Source: Phycisphaerae bacterium
Lineage (GTDB): Bacteria; Planctomycetota; Phycisphaerae; Phycisphaerales; SM1A02
Assembly (NCBI GenBank): GCA_018665385.1
Contig: JABJDN010000048.1
Location: 1-32,717 of the forward strand
Length of the DNA: 32,717 nt
Direction of reading: 5' to 3'
Positions 16,352 through 24,147 of this stretch are shown piece after piece. Both the position numbers and the translations under genes were made by a program. The notes beneath the pieces are model-generated. The model worked only from the letters and a program-made list of their open reading frames with translations, made no database searches and had not been told where the DNA came from. The stretch's first letter is position 1. Every line of letters begins with the position of its first letter.

Positions 16352-17824
16352 ATGACGCCTCTGCAAATGCCCGATTTATCGATTGAAACCCTACAAGGAA
16401 AACGTTTCCATTTTGTAGGCATAGGTGGATGCGGAATGAGTGGGCTCGCGAGACTAATGGCGAAACATGGAGCCCAAATCCAAGGCACAGATAACGTCGA
16501 GTCTCTAGTCACAAAGGGTCTCTCTCAAGAAAGCATTTCCGTTTCTTATTGCCAAGATGGCAGCACTATCACTGGTGATATCGAGGCAATAGTCCATTCG
16601 GCAGCTATACCGCCCGAACATATTGAAATCAGTAAAGGCGATGAATTGGGGATTCCTGTTATCACCTATGCACAAATGCTCGGGTTCGTCCAATCTAATT
16701 CGACTGGGGTTTGTATTGCAGGTACACATGGCAAATCAACAACTGTTTCTATGCTATGTGCGATTCTCCTAGAATCTGGATTTGACCCCAGTTTTATTGT
16801 TGGCGCTCATTGCAATCAAATTGGTGGTTCAAGTCGTGTAGGGGCAAAGACAATCATGAATGGCACTTTAGAGGGTAATGCAGGAATTCTCATTAGTGAG
16901 TCTTGTGAATTTAACCGTTCGTTCCATGACCATTTTCCGAAGTTAGGACTTATTAACAATATAGAAGAAGACCATCTTGACTATTACCACTCCCTCGATG
17001 CAATCATCGAATCATTTCGCGGGTTTGCAAAACGTATTCCTCACGAGAAAGATGGCGGGTATTTGCTCATTGCACACGACGAAGCGCATAGGCATACGGT
17101 AACTCCCGGTCTTGAATGCAAAGTAGAAACATTCGGATTTCACCCAGAAGCGGACTACCAAATTATCTTTGACCCAAGCGTGCAGCGTGTTGGAATTCTT
17201 AGAGATGGCATGTGGACAATTCAGTGGACAAATTCTATGCCAGGGTCTCACAACGCACTGAATGCAGCTGCCGCTGCTATTCTTGCTTCAAAGTTAGGTC
17301 TCGATTGGGAACTCATGCTTGAATCGCTTGAACAATTCACAGGCTTAGATAGACGCTTACAAAACCTTGGCACATTCCCATGCAAGGATGGTGGAGCAGC
17401 CACAGTATTCGACGATTATGGTCACCACCCAACAGAAATAGAGATGACCCTAAAAGCACTACGCTCATCCGAACTTCCGAAGCGGTTAATTTGTGTTTTC
17501 CAACCGCATCAACATAGCAGGACTCGATTCTTGTTAGATCAGTTTGCCCAAAGTTTTTCATCTGCAGACGAAATCATCGTTCCCCATATTTATTTTGTTC
17601 GGGACTCGGAAGCAGAGCAGCAACGAGTCAGCGCTCAAGACTTAGTGGATAAACTTGATGCGCAAGGGCTCGACGCTAAACATATAAATAACTTTGATGA
17701 CATTGTCCTGCACCTTCAAGAGAATGCTCTCGATGGAGACTTAATTGTAATCATGGGCGCTGGACCTGTTACTTCAATTGCACATGCTCTTGTTGATAAC
17801 GCAAAGATGCCTTCAAGCAAATGA
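16352..17824 (+). CDS. murC: UDP-N-acetylmuramate--L-alanine ligase
   Basis: MurC adds L-alanine to UDP-N-acetylmuramate, the first amino-acid step of the peptidoglycan stem peptide. The 490-aa product has the Mur ligase layout. The N-terminal UDP-binding motif is GIGGCGMSGLARLM, the ATP P-loop GTHGKSTT lies near residue 124, and NIEEDHLDYY, the central HNALNAAAAA segment and the C-terminal FDDYGHHPTEI follow, then FQPHQHSRT. All are typical of MurC. It begins a murC-murB-ddl cluster in which murB overlaps by 4 nt (ATGA). The promoter should lie in the 81-nt gap to the divergent sigma-54 activator gene. It indicates that this lineage makes peptidoglycan. Confidence 0.96.
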   Translation: MTPLQMPDLSIETLQGKRFHFVGIGGCGMSGLARLMAKHGAQIQGTDNVESLVTKGLSQESISVSYCQDGSTITGDIEAIVHSAAIPPEHIEISKGDELGIPVITYAQMLGFVQSNSTGVCIAGTHGKSTTVSMLCAILLESGFDPSFIVGAHCNQIGGSSRVGAKTIMNGTLEGNAGILISESCEFNRSFHDHFPKLGLINNIEEDHLDYYHSLDAIIESFRGFAKRIPHEKDGGYLLIAHDEAHRHTVTPGLECKVETFGFHPEADYQIIFDPSVQRVGILRDGMWTIQWTNSMPGSHNALNAAAAAILASKLGLDWELMLESLEQFTGLDRRLQNLGTFPCKDGGAATVFDDYGHHPTEIEMTLKALRSSELPKRLICVFQPHQHSRTRFLLDQFAQSFSSADEIIVPHIYFVRDSEAEQQRVSAQDLVDKLDAQGLDAKHINNFDDIVLHLQENALDGDLIVIMGAGPVTSIAHALVDNAKMPSSK

Positions 17825-18768
17825 GCGATCCCACGCAATTTGAATTCCTCAAAAATATTGATTGCGACATCCAATTCAATGCACCTATCGGGAATATGAC
17901 CTACTTTGAGATTGGAGGACATGCAGATACGCTTGCCACTCCAAAATCTGTTGCGGGGCTACAGGAACTCCTGAGACTTTGCCATAAGCATGATTTACCC
18001 ATTCATATTCTTGGTAAAGGCGCGAACCTTCTTGTAGATGACACTGGTGTTGATGGGGTTGTCATTTCACTCTTGCACGATTGTTTCAAAACTACAGCAT
18101 TCGATGAACAGTCAGGCAACCATAACTTGCATTGCATGGCTGGCGCAGATTTAAGCAAAACGATCATGCAAACTGCACGCGATGGCATGCACGGCCTAGA
18201 AAGCCTTGCTGGAATACCTGCAACTATCGGTGGTGGTATTCGAATGAATGCAGGTGGCAAATATGGTTCCATAAGCGACAACCTAACCTCTGTACATTGC
18301 CTTTCGTCGAAAGGCGAACTCGTCGTATACAACATTGATGAACTTGAATTTTCTTATAGGCACAGCAATATTATTGAACCCTTGATTCTATCGGGCACAT
18401 TTGCTCTTACCTCTGAGGATCCTGAAGTTGTTCGCGAGAGAGTCAAAGATATTTTTGCGTGGAAAAAATCAATGCAACCCTTGGCGGACACTTCCGCTGG
18501 TTGCGCCTTTAAGAACCCTGTGGATGAAAATGGCCAACGAATTTCAGCAGGCAAGTTGATAGACCAATCTGGTTTAAAAGGAACCAGTAAGGGAGGCGCT
18601 TCAGTGAGTCAACAACATGCAAATTTTATTACAACATCAAAAGGTGCCACTGCTCAAGATGTCATTTCTGTCATGAATACGATTGAAAAAAAAGTCTTCG
18701 ATTACACAGGCATAACACTGCAGCGTGAAGTCGTTGTATGGTCGCGGTGCGAAGTGAGCACTACATGA
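17821..18768 (+). CDS. murB: UDP-N-acetylenolpyruvoylglucosamine reductase
   Basis: MurB is the FAD enzyme that reduces UDP-GlcNAc-enolpyruvate to UDP-MurNAc, feeding MurC. The 315-aa product shows the FAD site (GKGANLLVDD), ESLAGIPATIGGGIRMNAGGKYG, the catalytic region SAGCAFKNP, then AGKLIDQSGLKG and the closing glutamate in LQREVVVWS. The residue that is serine in E. coli (AGSFFKNP) is cysteine here. The same change is found in many other MurB proteins of the shorter type, so the enzyme is probably active. ATGA overlaps connect it to murC (17821-17824) and ddl (18765-18768). Confidence 0.95.
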   Translation: MSDPTQFEFLKNIDCDIQFNAPIGNMTYFEIGGHADTLATPKSVAGLQELLRLCHKHDLPIHILGKGANLLVDDTGVDGVVISLLHDCFKTTAFDEQSGNHNLHCMAGADLSKTIMQTARDGMHGLESLAGIPATIGGGIRMNAGGKYGSISDNLTSVHCLSSKGELVVYNIDELEFSYRHSNIIEPLILSGTFALTSEDPEVVRERVKDIFAWKKSMQPLADTSAGCAFKNPVDENGQRISAGKLIDQSGLKGTSKGGASVSQQHANFITTSKGATAQDVISVMNTIEKKVFDYTGITLQREVVVWSRCEVSTT

Positions 18769-19667
18769 GTGGTGCCTCTATCACTGTTCTCATGGGTGGA
18801 CCAGATGCTGAGCGGGATATTTCTATTCATTCTGGCCAAGCAATCGCGCATGCGTTGCGTGAGAGTGGTTCATTTCTTGTTGAAGAACTAGTTATAGACA
18901 CACCTACTATCCAAGATATCCAGAATATCCGCTGCGATGCCATCTTTCCTGCACTGCATGGCCCATTCGGCGAAGGAGGACCTTTACAAGAACTTCTTGA
19001 GCAATGTGGCAAATCATTTGTGGGTTCGGCAAGCAAACCTGCACGACATGCGATGGAGAAAGTAGCGACAAAACAAACGGCAGAAGAATTGAGCATCCTC
19101 ACCCCGAAATGGTGCCTTGTCACTAAAGAAACCAAATGCACAATTACTCCGCCACTTGTTTTGAAACCCAATGACGATGGGTCTAGCGTAGATGTTGCCA
19201 TTTGTCGTACCGATTCCGAATTACAACAGAAATGCACTGAACTACTTTGTGGGCGAAAGCAGCTTCTTGCTGAACAATATATTCAGGGTCGGGAACTTAC
19301 TGTTGGCATCGTAAACGGAAAAGTGTTGCCAATCATTGAGATTATTCCACCTGCGAACGCGCAATCGTACGACTATGAAGCAAAGTATCAAAGTGATGAA
19401 ACAGAGTATGTGGTTTCACCTGATCTTCCAAACAACAACTGCTGTGAAGTCGCATTGCAGTTATACAATGCAATGGATATTCGAGACCTTGCTCGGGTTG
19501 ATTTTCTTCTAGACCAACATGGCGCCTGCTGGTTGCTAGAGATTAATACGATGCCTGGATTCACGAACCACTCGCTTTTACCGATGGCTGCTGAGCATGC
19601 GGGCTTACCCATGGAAGATTTATGCACCCAACTTGTTTTAGCCGCTTTAGCACGACAAGTAAAGTAG
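18765..19667 (+). CDS. ddl: D-alanine--D-alanine ligase
   Basis: Ddl is an ATP-grasp enzyme that makes the D-Ala-D-Ala dipeptide of peptidoglycan. Motifs seen are MGGPDAERDISIHSG at the N-terminus, FPALHGPFGEGGPLQELLE, LVLKPNDDGSSV, GRELTVGIVNGKVLP, and the metal/substrate segment VDFLLDQHGACWLLEINTMPG, then FTNHSLLPMAA. At 300 aa it has the usual size. The start was set at 18765, where ATG overlaps the murB stop as ATGA. An ATG at 18738 would add nine residues and a 31-nt overlap, out of keeping with the pattern of this cluster. The family motif GGxSxEHEVS is altered to GGPDAERDIS, a modest deviation. Confidence 0.94.
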   Translation: MSGASITVLMGGPDAERDISIHSGQAIAHALRESGSFLVEELVIDTPTIQDIQNIRCDAIFPALHGPFGEGGPLQELLEQCGKSFVGSASKPARHAMEKVATKQTAEELSILTPKWCLVTKETKCTITPPLVLKPNDDGSSVDVAICRTDSELQQKCTELLCGRKQLLAEQYIQGRELTVGIVNGKVLPIIEIIPPANAQSYDYEAKYQSDETEYVVSPDLPNNNCCEVALQLYNAMDIRDLARVDFLLDQHGACWLLEINTMPGFTNHSLLPMAAEHAGLPMEDLCTQLVLAALARQVK

Positions 19668-19684
19668 AGTTGACTGCATAGTCG

Positions 19685-20557
19685 ATGGTGTACTACGCTA
19701 TGGCACGAAAGAAGAAAAAGAAGGTTTCATTCGCATTTTTTACCCTCATTGGGGCAATTGGGCATATTTTTAAATCCCCTGTAGTTTTGTCTTGGGTACT
19801 AGCAATTGTGGGCTTAATAACCCTCACAGCTATGAGCGTTCCGAAACTACGTGCAACGCAGCACCCTGCATCTGATTTTACAGTTTCATTTAGTGCGCCG
19901 CCTATTTGGCTCAACGGGGTGTTACTGCAAGAACTTCAAGATGTAGCCAAACTCCAACTATCGAAGACTGAAGTAAGCCGAGAAAGCCTCATTCGTACAG
20001 CAGATGCTCTCGCTTCGACTGGCTGGTTTCTAGATGTCAGCCAGGTTCGCTGGGTTGACGAGAACGAAGCGGTCATTGACGCTACATTTCTACTTCCATA
20101 CGCTAGAGTGCAAGATGGGCTCGGCTCTGTGTATGTTGATGATAGAGGTAGGCGGTTACCCGACAGAAATGGCGAAATAGTAAATCCAAAATACCATTTC
20201 ATTTCAATCACGTCGCCCGAATTCGATAGGCCTCAACGCCCCGGTTTACAATGGAACGGCGCTGATGTTGCTGCAGGGCTTGAAGTACTTAAACTTTTGT
20301 ACAACAAACCATGGGCGACGCAAGTACACGAAATTAGCCTGCTAAAGTGGAATACTTCGAAGACCATACGTTTAGTTTCAGACTCAGCGAGCACTTTCAT
20401 TTGGGGTTCAGCGCCTGGCAATGAGAGGCCTCTTGAGTCACTAGCAACCAAAAAATTAGAGTGGCTTAACTCTATGTTCGAGAGCTCAGGGCGCATTGAT
20501 TTGGGGTCTACAGCAGAATTTGATTTAACAAATCCAACTAGAGTCTATAGAAACTAA
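19685..20557 (+). CDS. FtsQ/DivIB-like single-pass membrane protein at the dcw position
   Basis: This is probably a divergent cell-division protein of the FtsQ/DivIB type. The 290-aa product has a short basic cytoplasmic N-terminus (MARKKKKK), a transmembrane helix near 33-52 and an extracytoplasmic remainder. Residues about 68-118 resemble a POTRA unit (ASTGWFLDVSQVRWVDENEAVIDATFLLPYA has the W-P/x-V...V.+.ERxPxA rhythm). Residues about 126-150 (VYVDDRGRRLP) match the LVDxxGxxF/LP segment of the beta domain. TFIWGS...LATKKLEWLNSM...RIDLGSTAEFDLTNP resembles the end of FtsQ. It lies 17 nt after ddl, exactly where ftsQ stands in the dcw cluster, but neither ftsA nor ftsZ follows. An alternative ATG at 19700 is equally plausible, and no clear ribosome site decides. 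The family call rests on weak sequence and strong context. Confidence 0.62.
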   Translation: MVYYAMARKKKKKVSFAFFTLIGAIGHIFKSPVVLSWVLAIVGLITLTAMSVPKLRATQHPASDFTVSFSAPPIWLNGVLLQELQDVAKLQLSKTEVSRESLIRTADALASTGWFLDVSQVRWVDENEAVIDATFLLPYARVQDGLGSVYVDDRGRRLPDRNGEIVNPKYHFISITSPEFDRPQRPGLQWNGADVAAGLEVLKLLYNKPWATQVHEISLLKWNTSKTIRLVSDSASTFIWGSAPGNERPLESLATKKLEWLNSMFESSGRIDLGSTAEFDLTNPTRVYRN

Positions 20558-20590
20558 CAACTCGCCTTCCTTTTCGTTTATCTTGGGGCC

Positions 20591-22036
20591 ATGCAACACT
20601 TGTCGATACCAGCAATTGTATTTGTTTCAGATCTACTTTTTAAGTTGCTGATGATTGCTGTACTTCTGTTAAGCAAAAAGAAATCCGACTCTGCAAAAAT
20701 TGCATGGATGATCTTGATAATTGCATTACCATTTGTTGGAACTGCCGTTTATTTACTCATAGGCACTCGGCGTCTTGGAAGCCGAAGAAGAAAACGTAAT
20801 AGAGCCATCATGCAAGAAATACCTCAGAATATTTCTTGCCATATCCAAAACCCTAAACTGCACGCTCACACACAAGTTCAGAAATACAAATCCGTTGCAC
20901 ATATTGCTCAAGCAATCGGCGGCTCTGAGGTGTTACCTGGAAACAGCGCAAAATTAATTCAAGAGTCCGATGTTTTTATCGAAAATCTTGTGAACGATAT
21001 TGCAAATGCAGAAAAACACTGCCATATCCTTTCCTACATCATGCTCAACGATCAAGCTGGAGATGATGTTTCTGCAGCGCTTATTACAGCTGCTGAACGT
21101 GGGGTAACATGTCGACTACTTCTTGACTCACTTGGCTCGAAAGAATTTTTACAATCTAGTACATGCGATGAGTTACGCAATGCAGGCGTGCATGTAACGG
21201 CAGCCTTACCCGCAAATTTGTTACGTGCATTTTTTGCTCGTGTCGACTTACGTAACCACCGAAAAATTTCTGTCATAGACAATACTATTGGGTACATGGG
21301 TTCTAATAATATTGCAGAAAAAGCCTTCGCAATAAAACCGAAATTCGCTCCATGGGTTGACGCCTCTGTAAGATTGACAGGGCCAATCGTTAGAGAACTC
21401 CAGGCGATTTTTGTACAAGATTGGTGTTTAGATACAAACGACGATTTAGATGCAATACTGAAGGAATCAATCGAAATTGATGAAAAAGGATTACCTGCGC
21501 AACTAATGCCAACAGGACCCAATAGCAACAATCTTGCACTTAGCCAATTGTTGCAAACGACATTCTTTAGTGCTCAGAAAAAACTGGTCATTACCACGCC
21601 ATATTTTTCGCCGGACGATGTAACTGAATTAGCGCTTCTCATCGCTGCAAAACGCGGAGTTGATACGCACCTTGTGTTACCTGCGAAAAATGATTCCAGG
21701 CTAGTTCAAGCTGCAAGCAAAAGCAGGTATGCAATGTTGTTACAAGCCGGCGTTCAAATTCATGAATACGAAAAAGGTCTTCTTCATGCAAAAACAATTA
21801 CTTTCGATAACGAAGTCGCTTTGCTTGGTTCTGCCAATATGGATAGACGGTCGCTTGATCTCAACTTTGAAGTAAGTATGTTGGTGTACGACAGCAACTT
21901 TACGAAGGAACTGTTAAATCTTCAAGAATCCTATATGGCTCAATCCAGAAGAGTTCCAGTTGATATTTATAGACAATGGTCAATACGGCAACGTTTATGG
22001 CAAAATGCTGTCAGCCTCATAGCACCGATTTTGTAA
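20591..22036 (+). CDS. cls: Cardiolipin synthase (phospholipase D family)
   Basis: Cls joins two phosphatidylglycerol molecules, or a related donor pair, into cardiolipin at the inner membrane. The 481-aa product has the ClsA plan. Two N-terminal transmembrane helices (about 5-24 and 33-57, ending YLLIGTRRLG) come first. Two HKD motifs follow: HRKISVID, followed by GYMGSNN (about residues 223-240), and HAKTITFD, followed by VALLGSANMDRRSLDLNFE (about 399-425). Both catalytic histidines are intact. It begins 33 nt after the ftsQ-like gene on the same strand and could belong to the same transcript, which would tie membrane lipid synthesis to the cell-wall cluster. No terminator is visible after the stop. 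Confidence 0.93.
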   Translation: MQHLSIPAIVFVSDLLFKLLMIAVLLLSKKKSDSAKIAWMILIIALPFVGTAVYLLIGTRRLGSRRRKRNRAIMQEIPQNISCHIQNPKLHAHTQVQKYKSVAHIAQAIGGSEVLPGNSAKLIQESDVFIENLVNDIANAEKHCHILSYIMLNDQAGDDVSAALITAAERGVTCRLLLDSLGSKEFLQSSTCDELRNAGVHVTAALPANLLRAFFARVDLRNHRKISVIDNTIGYMGSNNIAEKAFAIKPKFAPWVDASVRLTGPIVRELQAIFVQDWCLDTNDDLDAILKESIEIDEKGLPAQLMPTGPNSNNLALSQLLQTTFFSAQKKLVITTPYFSPDDVTELALLIAAKRGVDTHLVLPAKNDSRLVQAASKSRYAMLLQAGVQIHEYEKGLLHAKTITFDNEVALLGSANMDRRSLDLNFEVSMLVYDSNFTKELLNLQESYMAQSRRVPVDIYRQWSIRQRLWQNAVSLIAPIL

Positions 22037-22104
22037 CAATAGGTAAGATAAATGGTCTATTTGGGCGCTTATGACGAACTTTGAGGGCATACAATCAGAA
22101 CTAT

Positions 22105-22145
22105 TAGTTAGATTGGCTTTGTTAGAGCCGATATATACCTAACTA
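22105..22145 (+). promoter_or_regulatory. Hairpin that would enclose the start codon of the PEP-CTERM-like gene
   Basis: TAGTTAG (22105-22111) pairs perfectly with CTAACTA (22139-22145), the last base being the A of the ATG start. Inside it, ATTGGCT (22112-22118) pairs with AGCCGAT (22126-22132) with one G-U pair, leaving a 6-nt bulge on one side. No Shine-Dalgarno site is seen in the same stretch. The structure could limit translation or act as a DNA operator. Both are inference. Confidence 0.35.
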
Positions 22146-22867
22146 TGCACCGTAGTATTATCGCAATTCTTCTAATCACTGCCCTTTTAGGCATGCAAAC
22201 CAATGCACACTCTGAATACATTACTGTCAGCGGTGCAGATGGTACGTACGACCTTCATGCTGGTGAATTTAGCGGTTTGCTAGGTTCGACTGACAACCAG
22301 TTTTCAATGAGTGAACTTGATCTTCTTGCTGCGACCTTACATGGTAACGGAATCGATACTATTGGGCATCTAACCTTCTTTTTGGCAAATACAGACGCTG
22401 GAGTCTCTCTCATTGGTTTATTCGATGGCGTAGCCGTTAATGACCCAAACGGTTCGATTTCAAATCATTTCTTAGGTGTTTCTGCAACAACAAGTTCAGA
22501 TACTGATTGGTTTGCTACGGGCAATACTGGAAGCCAGACTGAGTGGTATGACCTTGGAAATGGCACGCAACTTGTGAACGCATATCTTGGCTGGGAACAC
22601 GAACAAACTTCAGCTGGCTTTGCATGGGGTGATGTTCAAACAGCGCAGGCAGGAACCGTCACGCTGTACGACATTGACCTTACAGAATTCGCAGGCGAAC
22701 CAATCCAATTCGTAACCTACGAAGACTCGCACTGGGATGTCGCCGGTACAGCAGATTTTTCCTTGATGAATCAATATGCTTTTTCATACCAGTTCGTCCC
22801 CGCGCCCGGAGCCGTTGCATTACTCGCATTAGCTGGCCTCACTGGCACGCGTCGACGTCGCATATAA
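22145..22867 (+). CDS. Secreted protein with PEP-CTERM-like C-terminal sorting signal
   Basis: The function is unknown. The 240-aa product begins with a Sec signal peptide (about 1-22, MHRSIIAILLITALLGMQTNA). A 190-residue domain rich in glycine, serine, threonine and aspartate follows, with features of an exported beta-sandwich (LSGVSL-like repeats, GSQTEWYDLGNGTQLVNAYLGWEHE). The C-terminus is VPAPGAVALLALAGLTGTRRRRI: a VPxPG motif, a short hydrophobic helix and an arginine cluster. This is the planctomycete/verrucomicrobial variant of the PEP-CTERM signal, normally read by an exosortase that places the protein on the surface or in the extracellular matrix. No exosortase gene is in the window. 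It stands as a single gene, with 108 nt before it and a convergent neighbour 22 nt after it. Confidence 0.8.
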   Translation: MHRSIIAILLITALLGMQTNAHSEYITVSGADGTYDLHAGEFSGLLGSTDNQFSMSELDLLAATLHGNGIDTIGHLTFFLANTDAGVSLIGLFDGVAVNDPNGSISNHFLGVSATTSSDTDWFATGNTGSQTEWYDLGNGTQLVNAYLGWEHEQTSAGFAWGDVQTAQAGTVTLYDIDLTEFAGEPIQFVTYEDSHWDVAGTADFSLMNQYAFSYQFVPAPGAVALLALAGLTGTRRRRI

Positions 22868-22889
22868 AACGCAATACTTCTGCAATGAA

Positions 22890-23225
22890 TTATGGGGATT
22901 CCGCTACCACAGCCGATGTAATTGTGGATTCTTCGAAATGCAATACTGCATTAATATATGCTGCCACTGCTTCCGATTCTACAGCATTAAATGCTGATTC
23001 CTTCACCATGCTTGGCAGAATACGCGACCATTTCTTCTTCGAATATCGAGTTATTCGTAATGCGTTATGACATTTCGAGCAACCATGCACGTACAAATCT
23101 CTACCTAACTCTAGCATTTCAACATTTTGAACTACACCGAGATCGTGAATAGGCGGCGCAACTTTTGCAAAATCCATGCAACTAACCGTACAGAAAGCAA
23201 CAAAAAGAATAAACAGCAGACGCAT
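22890..23225 (-). CDS. Small lipoprotein cytochrome c, one CxxCH heme site
   Basis: This 111-aa protein begins MRLLFILFVAFCTVSC, a lipoprotein signal whose lipid-modified cysteine is C16. A covalent heme site, GCSKCH, lies at residues 49-53, followed by ITRYSKKKWSRILPSM, whose methionine is the likely sixth heme ligand. A C-terminal helix (EAVAAYINAVLHFE) is typical of class I cytochromes c. It is probably tethered to a membrane in the periplasm and carries one electron. The start was set at the ATG 23225; a TTG one codon earlier was ignored. The start overlaps the stop of the upstream beta-barrel gene by one base (TGATG), so the two are translationally coupled. The electron donor and acceptor are unknown. 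Confidence 0.82.
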   Translation of the reverse strand: MRLLFILFVAFCTVSCMDFAKVAPPIHDLGVVQNVEMLELGRDLYVHGCSKCHNALRITRYSKKKWSRILPSMVKESAFNAVESEAVAAYINAVLHFEESTITSAVVAESP

Positions 23226-23983
23226 CAAAAATCAATTCCGAATAATAATCGAACTTGCAAGTCTGGTTCGCTTTGAACGTTTGTTGCTTGGAACAATGGT
23301 GAAATTGTAATCCACCAGCCTTCTGATTGCCAAGCAATCGATGGCCCTACATAGACTACATCATCACTTTGTTGGCTCCAACCTGGAAACTCAATTTCCC
23401 AAATAGCTTGAATGCCGTATGTTAGATTTGGTTCTGGTGCATACGTTACTGCAATTGCGTTTTCTAACACGCCCTTGTCATCGTCAAGGTGTTGCCCTTC
23501 CCATTCAGCCTCGAGCGTACAGTTATATAAAATATTTACTTGATCGAGTTCCATTTCGAACAAGAGTTTACCTTCCAGTTCAAAGAAGTCATCACCGTAT
23601 TTGATTTCGCCGTAAAGACCAATTCCAACGTCATCAGGAGTTGGAGCTTGTAACTGCCAAATCGCTTCAACTGCAACATCATGGAAGTATGTATCACTTC
23701 CTTCAGAAGTTTTTTTGTAACGCCAGTCTGCAAAATACACTGCCATTTGCAAGTTTTCAGCTGCGCCCCATTCAATTGAATGACGGAATCGAACTTCGCT
23801 GTACTCAGAATCGCTTTGTTTATTTGTTTTCCATGTTGTGTATTGTTCGTACTCAACTTCGCCAACATTCATAATGTTAGGGCTATACAGCCATGGAGTT
23901 TTTCTTGATGAAGCATGCGCGAAAGACGTGCATAAAACAGTTGCAAGCACTGCAATGTGAGTTGATAATGAAGCAAAAGACAT
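23225..23983 (-). CDS. Predicted outer-membrane beta-barrel protein
   Basis: The function is unknown. The 252-aa product has a signal peptide (about 1-25, ending FAHAS). The mature part has many alternating, aromatic-rich strands (VEYEQYTTWKT, EVRFRHSIEWG, LQMAVYFADWRYK, VGIGLYGEIKYGD, LTYGIQAIWEIEF, GWWITISPLFQ) and a terminal phenylalanine, LLFGIDF. The closing aromatic is the recognition signal for the barrel assembly machinery. No named family is recognised with confidence. AAGGA lies 7 nt before the start. The gene is first in a two-gene unit with a heme lipoprotein. A promoter with a Fur-like operator lies directly upstream, which suggests a link to iron or another metal. That link is inferred from the site alone. 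Confidence 0.72.
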   Translation of the reverse strand: MSFASLSTHIAVLATVLCTSFAHASSRKTPWLYSPNIMNVGEVEYEQYTTWKTNKQSDSEYSEVRFRHSIEWGAAENLQMAVYFADWRYKKTSEGSDTYFHDVAVEAIWQLQAPTPDDVGIGLYGEIKYGDDFFELEGKLLFEMELDQVNILYNCTLEAEWEGQHLDDDKGVLENAIAVTYAPEPNLTYGIQAIWEIEFPGWSQQSDDVVYVGPSIAWQSEGWWITISPLFQATNVQSEPDLQVRLLFGIDF

Positions 23984-24002
23984 AGTAATTCCTTAGTTGA
24001 CA

Positions 24003-24031
24003 ATTGTTGAGACTGAGTCTCATTCGCTCAA
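24003..24031 (-). promoter_or_regulatory. Sigma-70-type promoter with Fur-like 7-1-7 operator in its spacer
   Basis: On the minus strand TTGAGC (24026-24031) and AACAAT (24003-24008) are 17 bp apart and agree with the -35 and -10 consensus at four positions each. Between them, TGAGACTGAGTCTCA (24008-24022) is a perfect 7-1-7 palindrome, the geometry of Fur boxes (TGATAATNATTATCA), with TGA/TCA ends retained. Transcription would begin around 23996, just before the ribosome site of the beta-barrel gene. A bound protein here would block the polymerase. Assignment to Fur is by similarity only. Confidence 0.6.
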
Positions 24032-24061
24032 GCGAGGAATCATACAATCATCCTTCTCGCT

Positions 24062-24095
24062 GTGCAACCGTTGCACGGCTGATAAAGTGGTGCAA
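24062..24095. promoter_or_regulatory. GTGCAA repeats between the divergent barrel and hydrolase genes
   Basis: GTGCAACCGTTGCAC (24062-24076) is a perfect 6-3-6 inverted repeat, and a third half-site, GTGCAA, lies at 24090-24095. The cluster sits 79 nt upstream of the beta-barrel gene start and 53 nt upstream of the hydrolase start. It could be an operator for a dimeric regulator acting on either gene. The regulator is not known. Confidence 0.45.
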
Positions 24096-24147
24096 GTGAG
24101 TAGAAAAAATGTAAGGGGTCTGTATCTCCATTTGTTACGATGCTGAT

